From: Nitrospirota bacterium | Lineage (GTDB): Bacteria > Nitrospirota_A > Leptospirillia > Leptospirillales > Leptospirillaceae | Reading direction: 5' to 3' | DNA length: 11,427 nt | NCBI GenBank assembly: GCA_021844645.1 | Contig: JAKBTA010000041.1 | Coordinates: forward strand, 1-11,427 | Shown: piece by piece, positions 1-6,753 of the stretch | Position numbering within the stretch: the stretch's first letter is position 1 | How the letters are laid out: each line of letters opens with the position of its first letter | Translations under genes and position numbers: made by a program | Notes under the pieces: generated by a model | What the model was told of the DNA's origin: nothing | Database searches by the model: none | The model's input: only the letters and a program-made list of their open reading frames with translations

Positions 1-39
1 ATGGGTTGGGGGAGTTGTATCGATTGATTGGGCATTGGG

Positions 40-978
40 CTAGTATGAGTTTTCACAAACCCTTCTAAAAAAACAGCTCTTGCAGGAGTAAGCTCCTGGG
101 GTTGGGGCGAATTCGTCTTTGTTGGCTATGCCATTGAACGGGTCCTGGATTTTTGAAAGGATTGTTCTTGTGTGGGTTTCTATGCGGGCATGCGTTTCTT
201 CCATGATTTTGCCGGAAGAATACTCCAGTGTGACCTTTCGCTCCGGGCTCGAAATGTAGATTGCTCCGGTCCTGACCTTGTCAGGAGGGCAATCGAGTTT
301 TTTTACAGCGTAATAGGCGTAAAGATCCAGTTGCGGCTGGTGACTTTTTGGACTTGGTTTTCCTGTTTTCCAGTCCAGGATAATCAAGCCTTCCGGGTCG
401 TTGATCGCGAGGTCAATCGAGAGATAAACGGGAAAATCGACTCCATCTGTCTGGAATGGGATGCTTTCAAGAATTTCATCGGTCCTTAAAAGGCAGTCCG
501 GACCAAGAGATCTTATCCATTCCCATGGTTCTGACAAAAAGAAATTCTCAAGTGCGACGACGCTTTTTTCGACAATTTCCTTCCATGCGGAATCAATAAT
601 CGCCATCTCCTGGTCGTCGTGTTCAACAAAGCGATAGCTCCCTTTTGGGGGAATCTCTCCAGGGGGAAGAGATTTCGAGTCCCTGAAATCCTGTCTCATC
701 CTTTGAAGGAGTTTCTGTTTTTCCAGCTCCGGATCAATCGGATTCCCCGCCTGAAATGATTTGAGAATGCCGGATATGGCTTCATGAACCCTGCTTCCGC
801 TCCAGAGATAGCGATTGGAGAGTTTTTTGAGTCTGTAGATCTCCCTGGTCAAGGGATGGCAGTTTTTCTCCCACCCGCCCCATGAACCGTAACGGGAGAA
901 CCAGTATTGTCGGTGGCATGTTTCGAACTGCCCCCATTGGGACGGGGAGTAGCTGAAAGAATTAACAAGGCTGGCCAT
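40..978 (-). CDS. PD-(D/E)XK nuclease of the RecB C-terminal/Cas4 type with predicted 4Fe-4S cluster
   Basis: A 312-residue protein with the layout of PDDEXK_1/Cas4/AddB-type nucleases. Visible motifs are His65 (motif I-like, VHEAISG), Asp189 (SIDLAI), the catalytic Asp202-x-Lys204 pair in LDWKTGK, and Gln216-x3-Tyr220 (QLDLY). Cys21 near the N terminus together with C299-x2-C302-x5-C308 at the C terminus matches the split four-cysteine Fe-S arrangement of Cas4 and AddB. Family members are metal-dependent DNA exonucleases. No helicase domain and no CRISPR genes are in the window, so a repair or DNA-processing role is more likely than spacer acquisition. The start codon shares one base with the stop of the upstream thiolase gene (TGATG), indicating translational coupling. 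The substrate and partner are unknown; the nuclease fold is confident, the role is not. Confidence 0.85.
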   Translation of the reverse strand: MASLVNSFSYSPSQWGQFETCHRQYWFSRYGSWGGWEKNCHPLTREIYRLKKLSNRYLWSGSRVHEAISGILKSFQAGNPIDPELEKQKLLQRMRQDFRDSKSLPPGEIPPKGSYRFVEHDDQEMAIIDSAWKEIVEKSVVALENFFLSEPWEWIRSLGPDCLLRTDEILESIPFQTDGVDFPVYLSIDLAINDPEGLIILDWKTGKPSPKSHQPQLDLYAYYAVKKLDCPPDKVRTGAIYISSPERKVTLEYSSGKIMEETHARIETHTRTILSKIQDPFNGIANKDEFAPTPGAYSCKSCFFRRVCENSY

Positions 979-1940
979 CAGTCCTCAGTGTGTAAGGAAA
1001 TAACATCAGGATGGGTTCCATTAAACTGCTCCGGGTCAGGAAACGGCGAAAGCTTCATCCTGAGCCTGCAAAAACTGCAGATGTCGGTGTAACAGGGCTG
1101 ATGGCACATTCTGCATTTTTCGGAAGGGGGAGATGCCTCCGGGGAATAAGAAAACATCTTTTGGGAACGATCAAGGAATCCAAAGTAAAAAAACTGTTTT
1201 GTTCCCGGAGATTCTTTCTCAATATCATTCAGGATCTTTTTGTAAAAGATCTGTTTTGCGTCCGCAGACATGGGACATTCCCTGATGACATAATCGATCC
1301 CGTTGAGATAGGCGTAAGTTGCCATTTCTTTCTCGGTCAATCGGTTCAGTGGTTTGACTTTTCGGATGAGGCCCCCTTCCGCAGGAAGGGCCGGCAGCTG
1401 TTTTTCGAGATAGCCATCCTGCCAGTGAAGAATGTTCCCCAGGAGGCGGGAGGCTTCGTCATCGAGATTGTGTCCGGTTGCAAGAACCTGTCGGTCGTAT
1501 TGTCTTGCGGCCCGGTTAAAGAGATGGCGTTTTGAAAGGCCACAGGCGGAGCAGGGCGGTCTTTTGGTTGACTCGGCGATCACCGGAAGAGTCGCTCCTG
1601 CTTCTGATTCAATTTCTTCAACAATGAGCCGATACCCTCGCTTTTCAGCAAAAATCCGGGTTTTTTCCGTGCTCTCTCTTGAATACTCCGAAATGCCAAG
1701 ATCAAGGTGGTACCCCAGAACATCAAGCTCGAGCCTTGTCAGAATATCCCAAAGGGCCAGAGAATCCTTTCCTCCCGAAACGGCGAGAAGAATGCGGTCA
1801 TCCGGCTCAAACATCCGGAATTCCTTGATGGTTTTTCTGACCTGATCCATCAAATACCGGTCAAAACAGTCTGCACAGAATGCGGTATTGTGTCTCGGGA
1901 TAGCGGTGACGGCTTTTTTTTTGCAGACTCGACAATTCAT
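978..1940 (-). CDS. ttuA: TtuA-like tRNA 2-thiouridine synthase (TtcA/Ncs6 PP-loop ATPase with Fe-S cluster)
   Basis: A 320-residue N-type PP-loop enzyme. Motifs in order: an N-terminal zinc finger (C3, C6, C22, C25), the PP-loop SGGKDS at 55-60, PCSACG (C130, C133), GHNLDDE near 156-162, C222 (REC), and a C-terminal zinc finger (C276, C279, C288, C291). Established for Thermus thermophilus TtuA: three cysteines equivalent to C130/C133/C222 hold a catalytic 4Fe-4S cluster, and the enzyme adenylates U54 of tRNA and inserts sulfur delivered by the ubiquitin-like TtuB. Two zinc fingers distinguish this branch from E. coli-type TtcA. The ATG overlaps the stop of the upstream carrier gene (ATGA, 1937-1940), and a GGAGG sits 9 bases before it inside that gene. 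This pairing supports the TtuA rather than the TtcA assignment; TtcA-like C32 thiolation remains an alternative. Confidence 0.88.
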   Translation of the reverse strand: MNCRVCKKKAVTAIPRHNTAFCADCFDRYLMDQVRKTIKEFRMFEPDDRILLAVSGGKDSLALWDILTRLELDVLGYHLDLGISEYSRESTEKTRIFAEKRGYRLIVEEIESEAGATLPVIAESTKRPPCSACGLSKRHLFNRAARQYDRQVLATGHNLDDEASRLLGNILHWQDGYLEKQLPALPAEGGLIRKVKPLNRLTEKEMATYAYLNGIDYVIRECPMSADAKQIFYKKILNDIEKESPGTKQFFYFGFLDRSQKMFSYSPEASPPSEKCRMCHQPCYTDICSFCRLRMKLSPFPDPEQFNGTHPDVISLHTED

Positions 1941-2221
1941 CTTCCTGATCCTCCAGAGATGACTGGACGGATTTCAACTTCAAATCGGGGATCAATGCTG
2001 TCACCGGGCAAAAGAAGACTGTCTTTCTGGATGACAAGAACGGTTTCGGAGTCGATGCCCAGCTCCAGAAGGAGGCTTGAAACCCTTTTTTGAAATGGAA
2101 CTTCAAGATGATCTCCGGTTTGGGCGTTGAAAACCTTTATGGGAGTGGGAGCCCTGCGACGGGGTTCGTTTTCTTGGACAGATTCTGTTTCGTCAGGATT
2201 CTGCTCCTTGGATTCTGGCAA
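1937..2221 (-). CDS. MoaD/ThiS/TtuB-like ubiquitin-fold sulfur carrier
   Basis: A 94-residue protein. After an acidic, probably disordered N-terminal stretch of about 25 residues it has a short beta-grasp domain (IKVFNAQ, SSLLLELGIDSETVLVIQ, FEVEIRPVISGG). The ISGG end resembles the C terminus of Thermus TtuB, which is adenylated and thiocarboxylated there and hands sulfur to TtuA. Here the Gly-Gly is followed by three more residues, SGR, instead of ending the protein, so activation would seem to require trimming or tolerance of the tail. The start is a TTG at 2219-2221, chosen because AAGGAAGG lies 9 bases upstream and the first conserved strand begins well inside. The ATGA overlap with the thiolase gene strongly supports a shared function. 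Other carriers of this fold (MoaD, ThiS, CysO) cannot be excluded from sequence alone. Confidence 0.78.
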   Translation of the reverse strand: MPESKEQNPDETESVQENEPRRRAPTPIKVFNAQTGDHLEVPFQKRVSSLLLELGIDSETVLVIQKDSLLLPGDSIDPRFEVEIRPVISGGSGR

Positions 2222-2331
2222 TGGGACAATCCTTCCTTAATTAAGAATTAAGCATTTTTCTCGGGGCAATGATGGGAAAAATGGCAACTTGTTTAATGAT
2301 ACGGCTCTTCCGGAGGCTGTCTGGGTTCTCT

Positions 2332-2340
2332 ATCATACCA
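2332..2340 (-). promoter_or_regulatory. Possible extended -10 promoter for the carrier-thiolase-nuclease set
   Basis: On the minus strand TGGTATGAT is a good extended -10 element (TGnTATnAT type), about 110 bases upstream of the TTG start of the carrier gene. No convincing -35 hexamer is present at 16-18 bases, as extended -10 promoters allow. It falls in the 161-base gap after the DUF721-like gene, where I see no strong intrinsic terminator. Read-through from that gene is therefore also possible. Confidence 0.35.
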
Positions 2341-2382
2341 GAGAGGGCAAGAGTTCGGGAAGATAGTCCCAGGAGGAAATCT

Positions 2383-2871
2383 TCAGGTGGACGGCCCTGT
2401 TTTCTCCAAAATGGAGGGAAATCCCAGTTTTTTTCCTGTCAGAAGGGATTTCAGGATAAGCGGGTAACAGGCTTTGCGGATTTGAGGATCATTGGACAGA
2501 TTGCTGATGTTCATGGCTTGCTCCCTGAGCTCCTCGGTGAGTTCAATGCTCTTGTTTTTTTTGAAAGAGGGTTTCTTGAATGGCTTTTCAAGTCGAATGA
2601 GGATCGGGAGAAGGGCGAGATCAGGTGCGATGGCCTTGATCGCCTCCCGGATCTCCGGCAGGAGAAAAGTGCATTGTCTTTGCCAGACCTGCCTGGACGT
2701 TCTGATGATAATTCCTTCTGGAGAGACCGCTCCCGGATAGGTGTTGTCCCTGACCGGAGAGGGGAGATGCTGGTCCCAGGCCTTCTGCAAAAGAACAAGT
2801 CGGACCCCCGCTTCAATTCCGAAAAGGGATTTTTGAGAATCGGCAATGGATGAAATCGGTGTGAAAGACAT
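2383..2871 (-). CDS. DUF721/DciA-like protein
   Basis: A 162-residue soluble protein from the ATG at 2869-2871. It shows the DUF721 pattern: a helical lead-in, a Trp in a short helix (LQKAWDQHLP), a strand with a hydrophobic core (GIIIRTSRQVWQRQ), then a helix LLPEIREAI. A separate C-terminal helical segment (ELTEELREQAMNISNLSNDPQIRKA) resembles the tail seen in many DUF721 proteins. In bacteria without DnaC/DnaI, DciA proteins of this family help load the replicative helicase DnaB; that role is known for the family and inferred here. A longer reading from an ATG at 2959-2961 is open. I prefer the inner start because a good promoter (2926-2954) lies inside the extension and the extra 30 residues do not resemble the family. 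The Shine-Dalgarno for the inner start is weak (GGGG). Confidence 0.62.
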   Translation of the reverse strand: MSFTPISSIADSQKSLFGIEAGVRLVLLQKAWDQHLPSPVRDNTYPGAVSPEGIIIRTSRQVWQRQCTFLLPEIREAIKAIAPDLALLPILIRLEKPFKKPSFKKNKSIELTEELREQAMNISNLSNDPQIRKACYPLILKSLLTGKKLGFPSILEKTGPST

Positions 2872-2925
2872 GTTTTGCCCCAGATCTGCCCATGGAGGAT
2901 TTGCAGGAAAAATCCTGTTTATGGA

Positions 2926-2954
2926 ATAATACATCCGTATCTTCGGCGACTCAA
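2926..2954 (-). promoter_or_regulatory. Sigma-70-type promoter of the DUF721-like gene
   Basis: On the minus strand TTGAGT (2949-2954) and TATTAT (2926-2931) are separated by exactly 17 bases, with a TG one base before the -10. Transcription would start near 2919, leaving a leader of about 50 bases before the ATG at 2871. Confidence 0.45.
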
Positions 2955-3036
2955 TGTTCATTGTCCGTCCCGAGGGTCTTTCTGAAACATTTTCGTCGGA
3001 TCAGGTGCTGTTGGCGTTAGGAGACTGGGGGTTCGG

Positions 3037-3606
3037 ATGTCCGGGCAGGCCCTTCTTTTGAATGCAACTTACGAACCACTGAAAATTGTTTCCTGGGAAA
3101 AGGCTGTTACCCTGATTTTTCAGGGGAAGGTCGAGGTTGTGGAGACTTTTGACCGAGAAATTCATTCTGTCTCCATGGCGATGAAGGTTCCCTCCGTCAT
3201 CCGGCTTCACCGGATGGTTTCTTTCCATCAGATTCGCCAGATGGTCCGCTTCTCACGCGAGACGATCTTCGCCCGCGACGGTTATCTCTGCCAATATTGC
3301 GGGAAGCGTTTTGAAAAAAATGACCTGACCTTTGACCATGTCTTTCCTGCCGCTCGCGGTGGAGCAAAGACATGGGAAAATATCGTGACCGCATGTAAAA
3401 AATGCAATCATCTCAAATCAGGGCAGACTCCGGACGAGGCCGGAATGAAACTCTTGAAAAAAGCCGCCCGTCCGCACTGGTTTCCTGCGATCCTTCTGCA
3501 TATGTCCCTCCGTTCTGAAATGCCCTCTTCCTGGTCCAACTATCTTTTTCAGTCAAGTTACAGGGAACGGATGCTGTCAACCGTTTCTTCGAAGGATTCT
3601 TTTTAG
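3037..3606 (+). CDS. HNH endonuclease family protein
   Basis: A 189-residue member of a widespread conserved HNH family. It has the typical opening ALLLNATYEPLKIVSW and the domain near residues 80-135. A zinc pair C85-x2-C88 (CQYC) is followed by the catalytic DH at D100-H101, then N115 in TWEN, and a second pair C120-x2-C123 (ACKKCNHLK). Such proteins are predicted metal-dependent nucleases, and members of this particular family are commonly found as standalone chromosomal genes. No methyltransferase or restriction partner is next to it. The ATG at 3037 fits the family start; GGGGG lies 5 bases before it and AGGAG 13 bases before. The gene diverges from the DUF721-like gene, and its last 30 bases overlap the 3' end of murJ on the other strand. 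I did not find a strong promoter for it. The biological substrate is unknown. Confidence 0.88.
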   Translation: MSGQALLLNATYEPLKIVSWEKAVTLIFQGKVEVVETFDREIHSVSMAMKVPSVIRLHRMVSFHQIRQMVRFSRETIFARDGYLCQYCGKRFEKNDLTFDHVFPAARGGAKTWENIVTACKKCNHLKSGQTPDEAGMKLLKKAARPHWFPAILLHMSLRSEMPSSWSNYLFQSSYRERMLSTVSSKDSF

Positions 3607-5190
3607 AAGAGAGCGGCTTCCGGAAAGAAGCAGATGGCCTTCCGTCACACCGGAGAAGATTGTTCCTGCGATATAGAATGTTGCTCCGGCAAGGATGAGC
3701 ATGAGGATCTCCATTGCCATGAGTGCCGGACCCGGAGTCAAGAAAATGGTTTCGGCTTTTTTCCACAGGAAAGACTCGAAAACAAAAAGCGCAACAGACC
3801 ATCCTGCAACAGGGATGAGGTTTTCAAAGACTGGCCAGGGCCATCTTCCCAGGATCTTTTTTGCGCCATAGAAAAGAACCAGCTGATTGGCGATCGAGCC
3901 GATGGTTATTCCGGCGGCAAGCGCAATGATTCCCATGGACCTGAGGAAGAGAGCCGATACGGCAATGTTTGCCAGAAGTCCATAAACTGCGGCCTTGACG
4001 GGGAATCGTGTGTTCTGGACTGCATAGTAGATGCGGACCAGAATCCTGACCCCTGAAAACGACCAGAGACCTATGGCATACCCCCAAAGCGCCAGAAGAG
4101 TTTCATGGGAGCTTCTCTCGCTGAATGATCCATGCTGGAAGATTATTTTGATGAGTGGTTCTCCCAATGCCAGGAGTCCCGCTGTCGCGGGAAGCATGAA
4201 GTAGAGCGAAAGTCGGTACCCATCCTTGAGGGTATGCAGGCTTTTTTCCTGGGCATTTTCTTCAAGGCTTTGCTTTGAAAGGATGGGGAGTATGACCGTT
4301 GCGATCGCTGCTCCTATGAGTCCCAGGGGAAACTGGACGAGTCTCATTGCGTAATAGAGCGAAGAGATTGTGCCCTTGGCAAGATAGGAACCAAGAATGG
4401 TTGCGATCAGGAGATTGCCCTGCATGACCCACAAGCCTCCGATCGAAGGAATGATCAGCCGCATCACCCTTCTTGCTTCGGGGTGTCTGATGCCGTCTTT
4501 TAACGGGAGGCTCCAGTCGAGCCCGATCGACTTTTTCTTCATGAAGATCCATTGAAAAATCCACTGGAAGATACCGCCGAGTATAACGCCCATGGCAAGG
4601 CCATAAACAGGATGGTGACCGGTAATTCCCCCTGGAAGAATCATTCCGATGACCAGCCCGAGAGAGAAAAAAACAGGTGAAAGGGCCGGCAGAAAAAATT
4701 TGTTTTCGACATTCAGGATGCCCATCAGGAGAGCAGACAGGGATATGAAGAACAAGAAGGGAAACATGATCCTGATGAGGGTGATTCCGGTTGTTCTCGA
4801 ATGTGGATCCAGTGCATAGCCCGGGGCAAGTATCCGGAGGATCTGCGGAGCAAAGATCTCTCCCAGGAGGATCACGCCACCAAGAATAATGACGAGAAGG
4901 TAAAATACTGCCGTGTACAGTCTTGATGCTTCCTTTGTCCCCTGTGTGGAGAGTGTTCTTGAAAGGGAGGGGATAAAGGCGGATGAGAGGGCTCCTTCGG
5001 CAAAAAGCTCTCTCAGCATGTTGGGGATCCTGTATCCAATATAGAAAAGGTCGGAGAGAGACGTGGTCCCGAAACGGTCTGCGATAAACATGTCCCGCAG
5101 AAATCCGGCAACTCTCGATATCAGTGTGGCGATGGAGACCGATCCGGTTTTTTTCCCGAGTTGCCTGGGCTCTTGTGTTCTTTCAGTCAT
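3577..5190 (-). CDS. murJ: MurJ (MviN) lipid II flippase
   Basis: A 537-residue polytopic membrane protein of the MOP exporter superfamily. It moves undecaprenyl-linked peptidoglycan precursor (lipid II) across the inner membrane. The N-terminal signature is clear: SRVAGFLRD, then SDLFYIGYRIPNMLRELFAEGALSS. Residues essential in E. coli MurJ (R18, R24, D39, R52, R270) are matched with the same spacing by R26, R32, D47, R60, and by R283 in the YYAMRLVQFP segment. Length is usual for the family, with many hydrophobic helices to the end. The ATG at 5188-5190 follows an AGGGG. The gene diverges from rpsT, and its stop lies inside the convergent HNH gene, so the two cannot be separated by a terminator. 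Confident assignment. Confidence 0.96.
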   Translation of the reverse strand: MTERTQEPRQLGKKTGSVSIATLISRVAGFLRDMFIADRFGTTSLSDLFYIGYRIPNMLRELFAEGALSSAFIPSLSRTLSTQGTKEASRLYTAVFYLLVIILGGVILLGEIFAPQILRILAPGYALDPHSRTTGITLIRIMFPFLFFISLSALLMGILNVENKFFLPALSPVFFSLGLVIGMILPGGITGHHPVYGLAMGVILGGIFQWIFQWIFMKKKSIGLDWSLPLKDGIRHPEARRVMRLIIPSIGGLWVMQGNLLIATILGSYLAKGTISSLYYAMRLVQFPLGLIGAAIATVILPILSKQSLEENAQEKSLHTLKDGYRLSLYFMLPATAGLLALGEPLIKIIFQHGSFSERSSHETLLALWGYAIGLWSFSGVRILVRIYYAVQNTRFPVKAAVYGLLANIAVSALFLRSMGIIALAAGITIGSIANQLVLFYGAKKILGRWPWPVFENLIPVAGWSVALFVFESFLWKKAETIFLTPGPALMAMEILMLILAGATFYIAGTIFSGVTEGHLLLSGSRSLLKRILRRNG

Positions 5191-5211
5191 AGTGCCCCTG
5201 GCGCAGGTTTG

Positions 5212-5240
5212 TTGAAATGTTTTAGGTTTTCAAATAGAAT
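5212..5240 (+). promoter_or_regulatory. Near-consensus sigma-70 promoter of rpsT
   Basis: TTGAAA (5212-5217) and TAGAAT (5235-5240) are separated by 17 bases, the ideal spacing. Transcription should begin near 5247, giving an rpsT leader of about 180 bases. The spacer contains TTTCAA (5228-5233), so TTGAAA-N10-TTTCAA forms an inverted repeat across the -35 region that could serve as an operator; that last point is inference. Confidence 0.65.
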
Positions 5241-5417
5241 GGCATCTTCGGATTTCGTGTCTTTTGTCTCGGAGATTGCGACCGATACCGTTTGATACCG
5301 TCTGAGTTCAGGATGGATGGGCGGTCTCCGATTGGTTGATCGCAAGATTTTTTGCTTTTCTATCGGCAAAGCGACAGGTGAAATGGCCCACCGTTTCCGG
5401 TTGGGTCTGGTGTTTTC

Positions 5418-5425
5418 AAGGAGGT
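5418..5425 (+). promoter_or_regulatory. Ribosome binding site of rpsT deciding the TTG start
   Basis: AAGGAGGT is a perfect anti-16S match. The GGAGG ends 5 bases before the TTG at 5430. Together with the conserved MASHSATIK N terminus it fixes TTG, not a later ATG, as the start. Confidence 0.85.
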
Positions 5426-5429
5426 ACGT

Positions 5430-5693
5430 TTGGCATCCCATAGTGCTACGATCAAAGACATTCGCAAAAATGAAAAAAGAAGAAATCACAATCGTCAGGC
5501 AATTTCGATGATCAGGACGATGGCCCGTAAGGTCGAGATGGCTGTTTCCGAAGGCAAAAAGCAGGAAGCGATTGTTTTTCTGAGTGAGGTGGTTCCGGTT
5601 CTTGACCATGCGGTCAACCGTCGCATCCTTCATCGCAACGCCGCTTCAAGAAAGATTTCCAGGCTGACGACCAAGGTCAACGCACTTTCCTGA
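5430..5693 (+). CDS. rpsT: 30S ribosomal protein S20
   Basis: An 87-residue basic protein with the S20 profile: an N-terminal MASHSATIKDIRKNEKRR segment that contacts 16S rRNA, then a helical body and the C-terminal HRNAASRKISRLTTKVNAL signature. It is a primary 16S-binding protein of the small subunit. Start is TTG behind a perfect Shine-Dalgarno sequence. E. coli rpsT also starts with UUG and is regulated after transcription by free S20, so the weak start and the long leader here may serve similar autoregulation (inference). The gene diverges from murJ and its final 17 bases overlap the 3' end of holA on the opposite strand. Confidence 0.96.
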   Translation: MASHSATIKDIRKNEKRRNHNRQAISMIRTMARKVEMAVSEGKKQEAIVFLSEVVPVLDHAVNRRILHRNAASRKISRLTTKVNALS

Positions 5694-6753
5694 CGCCTTG
5701 CTGGTTTGTGGGTTTCTGTCCTTTCGGGGACAGTGCCCACAGTCCAAGCAGTAGCCTGTCCATGGCAATGTCTGCATTTGCTCCTGATTTCATGAGGAGA
5801 TCCGTTTCGGTCAAAAGCTCATAGCCTCTCTTGAGTATTGCCCCGTTGAGTTTTCCTGCCGTTTCCATCACTTTCCGCGCCCTGTAGGGTGACAGATTTT
5901 CCATCTGGGCCAATGTCTGGGCTCCCCCCGATTCTGAAAGAAGCATGTTGCCGATGGTGTAGAGTCTCCACTGTCGATGCCATAATGACAGAATTCCCAA
6001 GGGGGAACCGCTTTTCCCGGCAAAACGTTTCCAGTCCAGAAGGATTCTCCTGTCCTGTTCTTCCCATCCTGTGAAGAGATGAAAAACTGTTTGAAGGGGA
6101 TCTTCAATCCTGTCTTCCGAATGCAGGAGAAATTCAGGAGTGATCACGGGAGCTTTCTCACTGCTCTTTTCCTCTTGTAGCAGGGATGCCGTTTTGTCGA
6201 GCCATTGGTCAACAAGCCCCAGATGACCATCAAAATGGTGCTGTAAAATGGCCGCGGCCTGTTGTGTGGCCTTAAGTCCCCTCTTTTTTCCCAGTTCAAG
6301 AATCCAGTTCTGGAGTTCCTGATCTTTTTGGGCTGCAACCCTGGACCATCCCATTCTGAAAACTGGTATCGTTTTCGAGAGCTCTTCAGCCATTTTTTCC
6401 TTGAGTTCAAGGATGATCAGGGCACGGGGAAGAGCGGAACTCCCTTCAAGGATCCCGGTCACTGTTTTCTGCGACAGATCCTCGATTTTTTCTGCCTGCT
6501 CGATCCAGACAAGTCTTCTGGAGCCAAAAAGAGCGGGTTCAAAAAGAAGTCTTTTGAGGTCAGCGACTTGGATGTCTCCACCGGATTTTTCCTCAAGATT
6601 GATCAGGATGGTGTCGTCATCACAGCCGGGAAAGGTCCGGTGAACAAGTTCCTTGCGGACAACCTGTCTGATGAGGGCATCTTCGGGAATGAGTGCGATG
6701 ACAGGCGATGATGGGGGCTCTTTTTGAAGAAGCTCAAGAGATGACCTGATCAT
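5677..6753 (-). CDS. holA: DNA polymerase III subunit delta
   Basis: A 358-residue protein starting MIRSSLELLQ at the ATG 6751-6753. HolA is the clamp-loader subunit that opens the beta clamp in the replisome. Supporting features are the family length (about 340 residues); an AAA+-like but Walker-less N-terminal half (VIALIPEDALIRQVVRKELV, then the strand RLVWIEQAEKIED and ALIILELKEKM); and a C-terminal helical collar region (LSLWHRQWRLYTIGNMLL, LSPYRARKVMETA, DLLMKSGANADIAMDRLLLGL). The reading frame stays open 102 codons further upstream, but that stretch lies inside lptE and has no family character. The chosen start overlaps the lptE stop as ATGA, giving translational coupling. The 3' end overlaps convergent rpsT by 17 bases. 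leuS-lptE-holA is a recurrent gene order in diderm bacteria. Confidence 0.88.
   Translation of the reverse strand: MIRSSLELLQKEPPSSPVIALIPEDALIRQVVRKELVHRTFPGCDDDTILINLEEKSGGDIQVADLKRLLFEPALFGSRRLVWIEQAEKIEDLSQKTVTGILEGSSALPRALIILELKEKMAEELSKTIPVFRMGWSRVAAQKDQELQNWILELGKKRGLKATQQAAAILQHHFDGHLGLVDQWLDKTASLLQEEKSSEKAPVITPEFLLHSEDRIEDPLQTVFHLFTGWEEQDRRILLDWKRFAGKSGSPLGILSLWHRQWRLYTIGNMLLSESGGAQTLAQMENLSPYRARKVMETAGKLNGAILKRGYELLTETDLLMKSGANADIAMDRLLLGLWALSPKGQKPTNQQGVRKVR
5708..5740. other. Hairpin in the holA 3' end, downstream of rpsT
   Basis: GTGGG (5708-5712) pairs with CCCAC (5736-5740), and inside it CTGTCC (5716-5721) pairs with GGACAG (5728-5733). This gives an 11-bp stem with a small internal loop, starting 15 bases after the rpsT stop. 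It has no U-tract on either strand, so it is not a classical intrinsic terminator. It may still mark or protect the 3' end of rpsT mRNA. Confidence 0.35.

Noticed and set aside
40..978. Cas4 of a CRISPR-Cas system
   Set aside because: The fold is similar, but there are no cas genes or repeat-spacer arrays in the window and the neighbours are tRNA-modification genes.
5187..5633. 148-codon minus-strand frame opposite rpsT and its leader
   Set aside because: It is a shadow of rpsT and the promoter region, with no family character.
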